Shown piece by piece: positions 14,671-28,337 of a stretch of 64,000 bases of DNA. Origin of the DNA: Phallusia mammillata (lineage: Eukaryota; Chordata; Ascidiacea; Phlebobranchia; Ascidiidae); NCBI GenBank assembly GCA_003260075.1, contig QLIY01000097.1, positions 166,291 through 230,290 of the forward strand, given 5' to 3'. Made by a program: the position numbers and the translations under genes. Position 1 is the stretch's first letter, and every line of letters begins with the position of its first letter. The notes beneath the pieces were generated by a model that saw only the letters and a program-made list of their open reading frames with translations, was not told where the DNA came from and made no database searches.

Positions 14671-15680
14671 GCCCACGACTTTAGCACCTGCAGCGAGCAA
14701 AGTGATATCCTTGGTCAAATTAACATATCACAGGGTGTGGTGCTGTCATTTTTCGTTTCACAACTAGTTTATCATTTACAGTAGCCGTGGTCCTGTTTCC
14801 TAAACCAAGAGAAGCATTTTGTAGAATTTGTGAAACAGGTCGAGACAGTTGTGTTTTTCTCTTTGAGAAAAAAGAAAATCAGCAGTTTTTAAACTAGTGT
14901 TTTAAAACACTTTAAAGGGAATAATTCAGTTTGCATTAGAAGAAAAGTTGTATTTAGGAAAATGCAACGCATTTTTTAGTGTTTTTTTGTTTCTTCGTCG
15001 ATTTTTGTAATGGTCTCGAAATTTGGTTGGATAATTTACCGAAACATACGGTTGTTATCAAAACGTTCATTGCACAATCATACTGTCATTTGATGTTTGA
15101 CAAGAACAACAGTCTTACAATCCGGTTGTTTGCTTAGAAAGACAACAGCATGGTGATATAACGTTAAACAATGCATTCACTGTTGCACTGTTCTGGCTTT
15201 AGTCTCGTTTTGTTTTTGTTTTGGTTTACTTGGGGCAATTCTGTTGTTTTCTGTTTCGTCGATAAGTGATTGCTTCTTCCGAGCACTGTTGATGTTTCAC
15301 CGGGGCCTGAGCACGATGTGTTGGCATGGAAATTCCGCGCAATGTAAATAAGTTCACTAGTAAGGATATTTTCCACCGTCTAAAGTCCAAAACAACGTTT
15401 CTGAAGCTTTTTTTGACGCTTCTTCATTGAAATAAATATAGAAAAAAGTCACATATTTACTTTAAGGATCGTACAAATTAGATTTTTTGATGTCTTTTGG
15501 CAAACTGTGTTGGAAAACATATGCTGTACTGCACATCAAAACGAATTTGCATTATGTACATATGATGATTTTAATTCAATAGAAAGCGAAATGCTGCATT
15601 TGTATAAACGGGTTTTCCACCGTTTTGGCTCGAAATAAAAAATATGTTGTTGACAAGAGAAATATTTTTAAGTTTGTAGA

Positions 15681-15760
15681 GCTCTTCTGGCAAATGTAAT
15701 TTTATTCCGACGTTTCGACAGCTCTTCTGGCAAATGTAATTTTATTCCGACGTTTCGACG
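15681..15760. repeat. Two tandem copies of a 40-bp unit
   Basis: The unit at 15681-15720 is repeated at 15721-15760, starting GCTCTTCTGGCAAATG and ending in the core CCGACGTTTCGAC. The same core and arms recur inverted at 33823-34035 and near 49310-49370 and 59304-59372, so this is a member of a dispersed repeat family with GACGT-type palindromic ends. Confidence 0.8.
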
Positions 15761-15944
15761 TCCTATACGGAAATACTTTTATTAGCGTATATTCTGAGGA
15801 ATATAATGATCCTAAAAACGTAAAGTTACATCGCTAAAAGGCTTTTGGAACAGATTTCTGTGTATTGTTATGAAGCGTATATTGAGGTATCAAACACGGC
15901 ATTTAATTGTCGGTTATTGATACGCACAATAGATAAAAAAAAGT

Positions 15945-16183
15945 AGAGCTGTATTGTTAAATCCTATTGTCGCCAATAGGTCATTCGCTATGTTAATCGT
16001 ATCTACAGACCAGTGTGAAGCGGGGGGGGGGCCTGTTATCAGGTATTGAGTGCACCTATTTTCAAACCCGAACCTATTCTAACTGTTAATGTATTATGCG
16101 CCAAGTAGAGCTGTATTGTTAAATCCTATTGTCGGCAATAGGTCATTCGCTATGTTAATCGTATCTACAGACCAGTGTGAAGC
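15945..16183. repeat. Direct duplication across a 10-G join
   Basis: About 77 bases ending at 16021 recur at about 16105-16183 with one or two differences. The first copy runs directly into G10 at 16022-16031. I read this as two overlapping contigs or haplotypes placed end to end. Confidence 0.7.
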
Positions 16184-16495
16184 AAAGGTCGATAGGGCAT
16201 TAGATCAACCTTAACCTGCTGCTGTCATTGTAACAAACATGAGTATAGTGTGGCAGCCAGCATAGTTCAAAAAGTTTTCTTTTTGCTCAACCGGCAAATA
16301 TGTATTACTCATCCGACGTTTCAACGTCTCATTCGGATCATCGCTACTAGCTTGGTGGTTAAGTGTTTTCTGTAAACCTCGTTATCATCTGAGGGTTTTT
16401 AACGTAACTGATTTGTTGTATAGTTTCTGCAATGTATTTAGTTCCTTGGAAAATTGATTCAATTATGTTAAAGTGTTCATGATATGATAGAACAT

Positions 16496-16815
16496 ACCTG
16501 TACAAGTAGGCTCAAGCTAGAGAAACGATTTTAACAAGGTTTTGTTTTTGATGACATGTAGTGACAGGCGAAAAGTTGTGTTCACTTTTTAAGCTTTAAT
16601 CTTTCGATATATAAACCTATATTCTCTTGCACAGATCATCAAAGAGCCTTGCACGTAGGGGGGGGGGGACCTGTACAAGTAGGCTCAAGCAAGAGGTTTT
16701 GTTTTTGATGACATGTAGTAACAGGCGAAAAGTTGTGTTCACTTTTTAAGCTTTAATCTTTCGATGTATAAACCTATATTCTCTTGCACAGATCATCAAA
16801 GAGCCTTGCACGTAG
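16496..16815. repeat. Direct duplication across a 10-G join just upstream of the FAM78 gene
   Basis: The sequence at about 16496-16658 (starting CCTGTACAAGTAGGCTCAAG) recurs at about 16671-16815, separated by G10 (16659-16668). The second copy lacks a short internal segment. This is an unmerged overlap or haplotype pair lying in the presumptive promoter of the next gene. Confidence 0.7.
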
Positions 16816-16905
16816 TTTATGTGATATGCATAGTGCTCCTTCTCGCCATCTAGCGGTGCATCCCCAAGGCCGGATGTCGGACGCCGGGCTCCCATCTCCA
16901 GCTCA

Positions 16906-19900
16906 ATGATACAAAAGCGCCAACACGAGGTAGCGCCAACAACCACTAGGACTATAAACCTCCTGCCTCTTGCACAGAAGGCCAACCACAGCGAGTGCAA
17001 CGGCCAGGATTTGACTTCACTTATTAGGGACGTACTTCAAAGTTTAGCACAGCAAGCAAATCCGGATTTACGGCAAAACGACCACATCCAGCGATTAGTT
17101 TCAAAGCGACCTGCCTCCTTTGGTCAAAATAAGGACGTGCAGTCAAATACGGATTTCATTTGCGAAAGAAAACGAAAAATTCAGTAAGTTTTACACTATT
17201 CAATATTATAACTTTACTTTTATACATAAGAGGCAAGGCTATATATCACATGGTTTTTAGGTCCAACTTGCAAGAAACAGAAAACAAACGTCAACGGTTA
17301 ACCGAAACTACGAAAGATACAGACTGCGAACGAACTTCTAATCTTTTGTTGCAATCTGGAGCGGGAAGCGTTTTTACAGGTGGGGTCAAACATATATTTT
17401 GTTTGAGCATTGTTTAAGGTTATACATTTAAACGAAAAACTTCCAAGATAACTTTTTCCCTGTTCCTCTCAATTTGAAACATTTGAGTCAGATAATAATT
17501 GTTTGCTTTTATTGAAACTGCTGTTAATTCCATATTACCTATTTGAGTTTAGTTGTTTATTTGATAGCCAAATATTTTTGTCGTGTTTCAGCTAACGCAA
17601 ACGAAAACAACGACAACTCAACGGTGGTGTCATCAGTAGGAGATTGTGACCTAATAACTAAAAACGAAGAAGATTCAATAACGACGGGACTTGAAGAAGA
17701 GGATCCAAATAGCACAGAGATTTTCACAAAGCGCAGTGGAAGAAGACTTAGCTACAACACGAATCCTCTTTCCTCCCTCCAGGAGATCTCCAAACTCCCG
17801 GCTTTTCCCGATACCGAAACTCCAACATCAAACTGTGTCCAAAACCTGGATTCCAACAAGAAACCACATCTCTTTGAAGACTTCAACACGTTTTCCACCA
17901 CAATAACAAAAATCTCGCCGGTTTCGCGGGTTTCGCGTGTTCATTGTTCCACTGTCAACCCCAGCTCCTGGACAAAATCCACTCTAAAACCAACCAGGTC
18001 TGACCCAGGACTGTACAGGCGTGCTCAGCGTGGGATTGATTCACAAAGGAGCTTTCTTCCCAGAACCACGAAGGTCGAAAATCTGTCTCCTCTTCAGGGT
18101 TACAACTTTGGCGATTTTACGGACAACAGCGATTACTTGGCCTTAAACAGGAACACGAATGCGACCACTAGCGAGCGACCTTTGTATTTAAGAAGAAGAC
18201 TAAAGCACACTGGACTGGACGAACTGGTCTGCGAACCGCGATCCTGCGACTTATTGGTCGCAAAACACACAGACACGGGTCTCTTGAAGCTGCAAGTTGC
18301 TCGTCACAAGTCTACCTCATCCAGCAAGCCGACGTCGTCGACGACTTGCGCTGCTAAAAACAAGTCACTACAGTCAGCGCGAAAACAAACGACGCGAATT
18401 TGCGATTGTTCGTCGCCACTGTTTCACACCAAAACCTGTGACGCGTTATATACGTCACAGCAGGTGCCGAGGACTGTGACGTTGCCGTTACGTCAGAGGA
18501 GAGGCGCTCAAAAGGAGACCGCTTCGGGCAGACTCAACCATCAGCAAAAGGAAGCACAGACTGAGAGTAGCACTTTTGATCAAGACATAGCGGCAAGTGT
18601 CCGTTGTCTCTGTAGGATCGAAGAGCGTTGTCCGGCTTGTCAATCAAAACGTGAACAGCAGAATCGAAGTCCATCGCAAACGGAGGAGTCGACTGCGTTG
18701 ATCACGCCAAGCGGACCTCGGACTGTGGAACGAAGACACCTGAACGTGTTTAAACGATCAAATTCGTGTGGACGAACACAAGATCAGTTGCAAGGTCATC
18801 TCGGCTTCAGCAAGGATCTTTCGAAGCAGCGATCGTTTTCCAACAACCACAAGTGCTTTGACGAGCAAGATCTCTCAAAGAACCCTAGGAGAAAACCTCA
18901 TCACTGTTGCGATCCGTTTTGTCTTCTCTTCGGAGGAACAAGCTCTCTTCCCTCGTCTAATCCCTCGATTGTTTTCAGCAAGCTTTTGTACGCCGCACAA
19001 GCAGCGTCACCGAAAAACAGAAACCTGGGTATAATCACCCCCGATCAAACTGACATGGGATGTTTCCACAGCGTCTCCAACAAGTCCAAAGTGGGCCCAT
19101 GCCGTACTAACATACACAGTGATGTACAGGCCACCATCGATCAATCGCCGACTGTGATAGAAGAATATTCCCCGATTGTTCTCCGGTACAGGACGCCTTA
19201 TTTCCGCGCCAACGCCCAGGTCATCATGCCCCCGATTCGACGAAAGGAGACTTGGACTGTAGGATGGATCCAGGCTTGTGACTACATGAAATTTATCAAC
19301 CAATACGGGAATCTTGGATGGTAAGTTACCCGACGCTCAATTTTGTTTATTATACCTTTATGGCCAACTTTACTATTTAAACATTAGAGCTAAGTTACAC
19401 CAATCGGCGTTACCTGTTATAAACTCGTTTACTCTTTCGAACTATTATCAAATTCGATATAAGACCCAATGTTTTTGGGTAAATTTTTTCAACAACTAGC
19501 AACCTAAATTCCTGATTCAAACGCCATATGCTACCATATATGAGGCACCCTTAATAGCAGCAGTTACATTTGGTGGCAGCTTGAAGCAATTATTATGCAC
19601 GTATGGGCAGCCTGTCACAAGGGAGTTATAACGCATGGAAGTATCGACCATTTTGTGAATATTCTAATCAGTGGTGTCACCCAATACCGCCATAAATTGT
19701 CACAAATGCCTCCCCTTGATAAAGCGTGCGTACGGTTAGCACGTTTTGCATGAACCGGTGCCTATTATAAACTCATTTAGATATGTAGATTATCTGTCCC
19801 ACAAAAATATGTATTTCTATGGCACTTGAAGACTTGTGGTTGAATAGAGCTGATTTGAGGTTTAAACTTTATCGCACCAAGTAGATTATGTATCTTTTCC

Positions 19901-22900
19901 CTTCATAATTGTTTCTGCTGATCAGCTAAGATGAACATAAATTCATAACTGGGATCAGCCCCGAAGCGTGTATACACACCAGCAAATACGGCATGTTGAT
20001 TAGAGTGTTTGTTATTTCTTTTGCCATGAGCTACTTTAAGTTGGCTTTATGTTTACAAGAGACCCCAGTTAACCTCTGTTACGCTGACGAATATACGAAA
20101 GCAGTTTGTCACTTGTTGTTTGCTGTTGCTGGTTTCGCTGTTGATGACCATTTTGAGGGGGCGGGCCGGAAGTGATGATTTCCACGCAAACAATCGCATC
20201 GTTGTTGCGTCACAGTCACTGTTCAAAAGTTTTTAGACGCGCAGCTGCTTGCAAATAGCTAAACGCGCTGTGACGTCATAAACCACTTTCCTATTGCTTC
20301 ATTGCCACATTTTATGTCAAAAACTGTTTGGTTAAAATGCGTTTCAAGCCATTGCATTTGCATTAGGGCAGAAGAGGTTATTAAGTGATAAAAGTTTCCT
20401 TAATTTTTGATGTAAAGGTCAGATTCAGCGAATATGCGTTTTACCCAAAACCACAACAAATTTAACCTGGTAATAACCGCAGTGCAAAAGAACTATTATG
20501 AATTGATCCTTTATAAACGCTTGCCCCCTTGTTAAGTTCAGAAGGGTGACAGGCAAATGTGAACAAAGAAATATTGGTTATATTTGTTGCAGTGAACAAT
20601 AAATACAAAGCAACCCAAAATCCGAACGTGATAAGAGGTCGTGTTGTTCAACTTCCGAAAAGGAAGTAACTGAACGTGGTAAAGCTTTAAAAACTGACAA
20701 AATGGCGCCTCGCAGTTATTTTATGTCATTTATGGTCACAAATTTTTGTGTTGGTACAAAACAATTGCTTAAAAAACGATTGTGGAAATGTCGTATTGGT
20801 ACATGTAACGTTTTTTAAAGTGTGGAAGCTAGATTATATGTATGTGACTGTGAGACTATTGTCATTTACCTAAAAAGTAGTTATCCCAGATATTTTAAAC
20901 AGCAATGTGACTTGAAAGGCAACCACTTTGAAAGTTTCCCCTAAACTACTAATAACAAGCTTCTTTTCGAAGCTATGTGGTGCAACTGTGCATTACATTT
21001 GCAGGTGGTCGTATACTTTACTACTCCAGCACAGGGCGGGGAGCATTTGACAGTATCCGGCATAATTTTACAACAATGTGGGCCAATTTGCACACACCGG
21101 TTTAAACACAACAGTTTGGACATTGTCCTTGTTGTCAATCATTCGAATGGAAACAACCTATTGATCCAATTGCACAATATGAACATTTGTCGTCTATTCT
21201 TTCTGTCCACCAGAATTGTTACCAACACTGTTATCGAGCTTTAAACGACAACTAATTAGTCACACAGGAGCGCGTATAACATCCCTTTAATTGTTTGGTG
21301 TTTACATACATCCAGTTCAACAAGGCAGTAGGTATCTGTTTTGTCGATGTGTGTTCTGTGCAGGGTTATTGTTTTTGTTGCATTCGTGTCAGCCACCATA
21401 TTAATCTGTAGTGTTACATGGGACGCCATTAGGTCCCGAACAAAAACCGCTAAAACAGGTACGACCAAGGCCTTCACAATGCGATTGTTGAGCAGTATAA
21501 TGGACCTTTCACATGTTTGGGTATTTTGTTCGCTTTTGCACCACGATTGTCTGTAGTTTTGTTCTCCGGACATTAATACAGACATCTGTTGACCTCTTTG
21601 TAATTGAACATACACGAAAAATGGTGCCTACAGTCCATGGTGTTTCAATAAAACTGCACCAAGGGTTTGCCAAAAGCCGGAAAATCTAAGGGGTTTGGTG
21701 TGCTTGTGAAATCTTGTAATAATGCTGTACTAAAGTGGATTTGCTGAACTTAGTAAACGTTGCAACTACATTCACAACGATAAAGCTGCAGAAGCAAAAG
21801 CCCAGCCATGTGCATTCGACCTTTGCGGTTTAAGTTTTGTTCCTTTGTCGTTTAATCAAGAACTTCCCTATCTCACTTGTCATCCACATCTCTTTCATCT
21901 TTCAGCTCAAGCTGGGAAATTCCAGCGCTTAAATCAGGAAGGATTCCAGCAGTAAGCGACAGCGACGGAGTTTCATATCCCTGGTACGGCAACACCACCG
22001 AGATTGCCACCATCGTCGGTCCCACAGATTCATATAGAAGCATGAATTTGACGGTAAGTCTCCGCTATGTTGATTGTTAGTGCAACTGCGCCCCCCTACG
22101 GAATGTTTTAATTTCAGTTGGAAGATGCCCGTTTTATTAGATTATGTTTTCAAGAGAAAATATTTTTTTTTTAATTCTTGAGATGCCTAAAAAGATGGAG
22201 ATACCTTGCCTTGTATAAAGATTATTTGAAACCAAACCTCAGGTGCCTAGCAATACACCAAACTGTTGGACTGTACATCACACGACGCTTGTATGAATAC
22301 ACAAACTAAAGTTAAACAAAAAACTGCTTTTTGTTGAAAATACTCAATCTTGTCTTTTCTGCTTTTGAATTAAGGGGAAATGGTTAATTTGAAGCGCGGT
22401 TCAAATAGTTTGAAAGACGTTAGAATCATTTTGTCCATTAATAATGGCAATGTAATACGCCTGTGATAGAAAGTAATCATCACATGCAGGATTTTGAGCT
22501 GTTTTGTTTTCGACAAAGTTACTTTTTCACCTAGTGTTCCTAAATTTAATTAACTAAATCAGAACATTTAAACAGTTTGAAAGCGGCATTTCATAGTTTT
22601 ATTTTCATTTGCAGATGAACGACAACTTTTATCCTTCTGTAACGTGGGATATCCCAGTAAGCGAGGGAACAAGTGCTCACCTCACAAGAATCGTCCGTGA
22701 CCAGAGTTTTGTCACGTGGTTAGCCGCCATCAACGAAACCACTAAAGAGATAATTGTGCTTAAAACTGTGCGATGGAAATTCTACCTTGAAATTGACATC
22801 GATCCCACGCGAGAACTCGGAAGTAGATCCCGTATTGTTGCTCCTCGCATCCAGAAGCAACCTCTCATCACCAACGGTCCTTGCGAGAAGAGCTTTTTCA

Positions 22901-23190
22901 ACAGCCCTGTGAAAAATCGCCGTCGTGGCATGGACAATAACAGCAACAGCAATTATATCGGACAAATACCCATTAGCGCCCTCGTGCGTCCTAGCGCCAA
23001 CAACGCACAAACCCTGATCTGGCGCCCGACTGAAACTACACCCATTATTGTTGTCCCTGCTAAGGAGGAACATAAGGACACGAACGAGCTGATATTGTTT
23101 AATGGTTGTTCTGCCATGCACGGTAAGGAAACGAGAGTAAAGGAAATTTCAAAACAAGAAATGTTGCAGTTCCAGCAAGCAGCAAGGTGA
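16906..23190 (+). CDS. FAM78-family protein with a long N-terminal extension
   Basis: Five exons join in frame: 16906-17183, 17261-17379, 17592-19320, 21906-22053 and 22615-23190 (949 codons plus stop). All junctions are GT-AG with matching phases. The FAM78 part starts at the internal Met621 (19055) in the context MGCFHS, a myristoylation/palmitoylation-like start, and runs about 329 residues. Landmarks are ATIDQSPTVIEEYSPIVLRY, ETWTVGWIQAC, SDSDGVSYPWYGNTTE and MNDNFYPSVTW, which match vertebrate FAM78A/B (about 260-280 aa, molecular function unknown). Residues 1-620 are Ser/Thr/Arg/Gln-rich and probably disordered. They include a cysteine cluster CLCRIEERCPAC (residues 470-481) and another at HHCCDPFC. 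No domain is recognised there. The ATG lies five bases after a splice acceptor (ctccag), so a trans-spliced leader or an upstream UTR exon is likely. The FAM78 identity is near certain. Whether the extension and core are always one polypeptide, or Met621 is used from another promoter, is open. Confidence 0.85.
19321..21905 (+). other. Large intron 3 of the FAM78-type gene
   Basis: This 2.6-kb intron starts GTAAGT and ends TTTCAG, and interrupts a codon (TG|C) at a conserved place in the FAM78 core. Open frames inside (for example near 20975-21556, both strands) have no domain or coding bias. No mobile element is recognised. Confidence 0.6.
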
Positions 23191-26100
23191 CCGTAGTTGG
23201 CGCATGCGCATTACGCTTTCACGCAACTGGGATCCGCTAGTGGCGCTGTAGCAGATTAAACCCGTTTGCTTCAGAGCATGTGAGGTTCGCATGAGAAGAA
23301 AGAGGACGTAAACACTGGAAAGCATCACTATCCTGTTGTGCTTTCAATTGATTCGCTTTCAAAAATTATTTTGTCACATAAATTTGATTTCCTTTAAGGC
23401 TTGCATTTTACTTTACCACGCTTGTCGATGAGGACTTTTTGTTTGTTTCGATATTTCTAATAGCACAAAAACATCAGACTCAAACATAGGCAAATTTGGT
23501 ATTTGACAGCACCCTTCCAAAAGAAAAAAACTTTCTCTAGCGCTACCCCTGCCACAATCCATATCTTCAAGCGTTAAACGCAAAACCTATCGCCACGTGC
23601 GCGCCCGAGTTCCTTTGAAATCGCGTGCACTTATTTATTTATTGCTTTCCGACATTTATACTTTACATTTTACGTTTCCGGTGTGCATCGTTTTTTTTTC
23701 TTTCAATATTCACCTTTTGGGATGTCTAAGATTTTAACCTACCCTAACATAAACCCGAAAAAAAATCTTCAAATCCTGTCACTATTGTTTGCTGTCGCAC
23801 TATCAATTTGCACTACCGCCTTCATTCAGCGAAACAGCGCTTTACTGTGACGTAAAAATAATTCTGTTTAACCCACTTGGTGGCGCCAATTAACCCATTT
23901 TGTCATTCGCCAGTTCACCTATACATTAAACCTTAGCTAAAACTCTGTTAACAAATCGGGTCATAGCTAACAAGCTAATTCAGTTGTATTTTTTCGTCAT
24001 GTAAAGTAATGGCACACCATAAATGCTTCAAATGCTACAATAAGATCAACCTCTCATCACGATCAACTATCACTGTGCAATTACGGGAACACACCGCAGT
24101 TCTCGCTTGACTGTGTTTTTGTGCAAATAGCTTCAAATGTTGGTATGCTTCTTCAATCCTTAGTTTCTCACTCTTACCCGCTTCTTGCCCATGTTTCTTT
24201 TTCGTTTTCGTTTTTTTCTCTTTATCTTCCGTTTTTAGCAAAGGTCAAATGCTGGCTGTCAAGGACCCAAAACAAATTCACCCAAAATCGCAAACCATAT
24301 AAGTGTAGTTCGCATTATTTACTTAAAGAAGAAAGCTATTTACTTTTGTTTTCTTTTGGACATACTTTATAAAACAAATTCCTCATATCATTAAGTTAGA
24401 TAATTGTAAACAGTTACCATGGCACCATTGTACCCTACAAACTACTGTCTACCTAAATTAACGCGTAACACACACAAGGTTTGAAATTTGATCACCTCAT
24501 ACGCATTTGATCTTTCGAATTGACTTATCAGTGTTTACTGTGCAAAAGCGCATTGTCTTTTTACACTGACGTCAATTTTTAAAACGCTGACTCAGAAATC
24601 GATGACACAACACTTTTGCATCTCATGCGTACTCGGGCTTTGACACAATGGCTTTATTATTGCAGTAACTCTTTTATAATGCAAATCTGAAGCACAAATT
24701 CGCATGAATTGTTTTGACAATCCCTCCAACTTGTCCTGTGTTGTTCTTTACGTCTTTAGTGAATATATTTCTCGGCTGCCCTACGGTATTTTCTAAACTG
24801 AAAATTTTTTCTGAAACATTTATGATTTCTATGTGCAGGCAAAAACGTCAACGGGGGGGGGGGTCCTTATATCATTAAGTTAGACAATTGTAAACAGTTA
24901 CCATGGCACCATTGCACCCTACAAACTACTGTCTACCTAAATTAACGCGTATAACACACAAAAACTCTTTTGGCACAAGGTTTTTAAAATTTGATCACCT
25001 CATACGCATTTGACCTTTCGAATTGATATATCAGTGTTTATTGTGCAAAAGCACATTGTCTTTCTACACTGACGTCAATTTTTAAAACGCTGACTCAGAA
25101 ATCGATGACTTAACACTTTTGCATCTCATGCGTACTCGGGCTTTAACACAAAGGCTTTATTATTGCAGTAACTTTTTTTGCAATGCAAATCTGAAGCACA
25201 AATTCGCATGAATTGTTTTGACAATCCCTCCAACTTGTCCTGTGTTGTTCTTTACGTCTTCAGTGAATTTATTTCTCAGCTGCCCTACATACGGTATTTT
25301 CTAAACGGAAATTTTTTTCTGAAACATTTATGATTTCTATGTGCAGGCAAAAACGTCAACGCAGCAGAGGTGAGTGCTCGCACTAAGCGGCGCTAAAGAG
25401 CTGGAAAACCATCACAGTCTTGTATTCAACGGTTTTTCTGTCAATAACTATAAAAGCATCTTTGAAAAAAAACTTTCCCATTCGGTTGTTCCCCGTTCAC
25501 ATCAAGTTCCGAATATGTGTTTGTCTAAATGACGTCAGATATGTTAGTTACATGCATGACGTCAGGATGACGTCACAGTGATGACGTTGTTTCAGTCATT
25601 GTGTGTGGCGACTTTTACCCCATTAGACAATTTTTCTTATTGCTGTCGTTCGTTTTAAACCTCGTTTTTGTTAATGCCCCTTGTTACCTGGCTGTTGTCA
25701 TTATATTTATTACACTTCTTTTCTTTTTTTGCTGTCGATCGCGTTTTCAATAGTTTTATCAACGTTGAGATTATTATCCGGAATAAAATACAGATTGCAA
25801 GCGTTTTGAGCATCGTATACGTAAGCACGAAAGTTTATCAAATATTCTGTTTGTGCAGTGCTCATAAGTTATATCACATTGCCCACCAGAGGGCCGCCAA
25901 GAGTTAAGGAATATGCATAACACGTCAAGCATTTGATGGTATTCCATTTAATTGAACGTAACTGTAAACTGGTTTGGGAGTCTAATATTTGGTTTGGGAG
26001 TCTAATATTTTTCCATTTAATTGAACGTAACTGTAAACTGGTTTGGGAGTCTAATACTATGCTTGTTTGTTTTTTATGTTATCTCTACTTTATTTATCTC

Positions 26101-26472
26101 TTTTCAGCCGGAGCTGTTTTACCATTATCTTGTGTTTAGTAAATATATATACATATATATATATATATGTATATATGTCCGCTAAAAAGTGTCGCAAAAA
26201 TCGAGCTGAAATCGGCCACTGGTTTAACTTAACTTGCCACAAATACAAAACACTTACAATTGACAAAAAAAAGACAACAAAGTTTGAAGTGCCGATAAAA
26301 TTACAAGTTTTTACATGTAAATACGAAGTGTAAAAACCATGGTTAATAACTCATAGCATCAAATATATCATAGTGTACAACAATTTTACAGCAGCATCCC
26401 TACAATATTACACATTGTAATGGGTTTAACAATACCAATGAAGCAGGACATTTTTATGTGCACAAAGTTAAT
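23191..26472. other. Intergenic stretch with unmerged duplication and short repeats
   Basis: No gene recognised. A block at about 24382-24852 is repeated at about 24867-25361 with a few percent mismatches and small indels. The copies are separated by G10 within 24853-24863, which fits two haplotypes joined in tandem. A 46-base unit occurs twice at 25942-25987 and 26011-26056. A short (AT)n microsatellite lies near 26140-26175. Confidence 0.6.
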
Positions 26473-26870
26473 TCACACGACAGCATTTCCATCGCAGTAC
26501 GTATTATAGCCCGGTCGGTCAATCCAAGACTTCGTCAGAGACGCTCGCGAACTTCGCTTGTTCTCTATCACCACCGCGTGGCCATCAAATGTTTTGTCGG
26601 ATGATGGCAAAGACACATCTACCAATCGAAATCTGAAAATAACATTCGAAATGTCATGCTTATTAAATCGCATTTAAATTTCTTTAAATCTTTCCAGTCA
26701 ATGTTAAAAATCCGTTTAATTAATGTTATACAGTCTCCTTGCCTGGCCATAAGCAGATATATCGCAAAGACTAGAAATGCTGCTATCGTCACCACGACTG
26801 GCACCCAGTATATACCGACTGGGTTTTGCAAATCTGAAGCGTTGTGAATATCTGTAGAGTTGGTCTTCAT
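26473..26870 (-). CDS. Small single-pass membrane protein, family unknown
   Basis: On the minus strand, exon 1 (26870-26743) and exon 2 (26632-26473) give 95 aa. The first 20 residues carry two N-glycosylation sequons (NST at 4, NAS at 10). A hydrophobic segment at about 21-42 (YWVPVVVTIAAFLVF...) is followed by a basic, Ser-rich tail ending CDGNAVV, so a type III topology with an extracellular N-terminus is likely. Joining needs a GC-AG intron: donor AG|GCAAGG, acceptor TTTTCAG, phase 2 on both sides. No phase-compatible GT donor exists. Without splicing, the first frame stops after 83 residues. I recognise no family. The phase match and the coherent topology are the support; a chance open frame remains possible. 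Confidence 0.4.
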
Positions 26871-27071
26871 CGCGTAATAAATTTAATCCAGCAACTTAGA
26901 CAACACCATGGATAAAATACTTTAAATATCTAACCTACAGATTAAATATAAGAATAGACAATCGCCCCAGGCAATAAGAGCAGCACTTTGTCAAAAGATA
27001 CCTTTGCTATACCTAAGTCAAAACGTTTTTTTTTTAATACCTTTTACATTATTTTATTTTTTTAATTTTTT

Positions 27072-27155
<84 letters not shown>

Positions 27156-28337
27156 TTAGTTTAGAGGTAACTTGTTAAAAGTTATTTGCCTGTATTTCAT
27201 AACTATTGACCCCAGGTTCATAAAAACTCGATTCAACTCACAATGCATGTAAACATTTAAACGAAATTGATCCGTTTTCTAGCTTCACATATCGACCTGT
27301 TCAGTTATATGAAAACAAAAAGCTATGAAATCTTAAATCAAAGCGCAGATAGACTTGAAGAAAATAATACCGCCTCTGCAGACCTTTTAAATTAACTTTT
27401 GTGAGCACAACCGACAGATTTAGTGATATGTTAGCAAACCGAGTCAAAAAACCTCACTTGAAATCGTGACTGCAAACTATTAGCTGATCGTGACAACTCA
27501 TTTGCCCTGTTTGCAATCATCTTGCCTGCATTTTTAGGTAAAACATATACCATCCATTATACCTACCTAGTTGTAAATTGCATTTCGTAACAATATAATG
27601 CTATGAGTGCTATGTTGTTATCGACACAACTGATTGAGAACGACAACATGCCTTCTAAAGCCATCTACTGCTGTACACTGGCAGGCGGCCGAATGACCCA
27701 TGGGCACAGGTTCGATTAAAATGCAGCAAAAACAGCGACCTGCAAATACAACGGAAACCATTTGAAGTGTTTTGTGAGAATTTTGTATCACATTGTAGAT
27801 TTATTTTGAAACTTCCGACTTTTGTGTTGAATTATTCTACTTTGTGTTTTGGCTACCGCACTGAAGTAATTACTCCGCAATAACCACTCATGCATTACTA
27901 ATTAAAAAGTGCCCCAGGTCGTTTTTGAAATAGCAAAGACGCCTACAACCTGCACAAGTACACGGGAGAAAAAAGTAGAGCACTGCCGATGTAATCGCTT
28001 AACGCCAGCAAACGGGCAAGCACGGAAATCACCTGTTAATGCGATGTTCTTCGCTGAGATATCGGATTAATTGTCACATTTGATTGCAGAATGAAATGCT
28101 TTCAAGCCTAAAGCTATTTTGGACTCATTGTATTATATGCTGTGAAAGCTGCATGTTTCAGAATCCGTCGAAATTTGCAGTTTTGAGACTGGAACAGTTG
28201 TGATGGCATTAATGTTAACCAGAAAGTAATCAGAAAAACCCTGCAAAAAGATTGATGCAACCCAGTACAGTAGGTTGAACATTTCAAGGAAAGATTATAT
28301 CGCTTAGTACCAAAGATTTTTTAGTAAAGTCAAAGTC
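26871..28337. other. Intergenic stretch with a poly-G tract of about 77 bases
   Basis: Poly-G at about 27074-27150 follows a T-rich run. No open frame with domain similarity is seen. The last bases carry an acceptor-like GATTTTTTAG at about 28314-28323, which may belong to the 5' end of the next gene. Confidence 0.55.

Noticed and set aside
17543-17591. Upstream Met (MSLVVYLIAK) as start of the large FAM78 exon
   Set aside because: These codons lie in the intron before a good acceptor (gtgtttcag at 17583-17591), and the two upstream exons join in phase.
22720-23121. 133-aa minus-strand open frame
   Set aside because: It is the antisense shadow of the last FAM78 exon.
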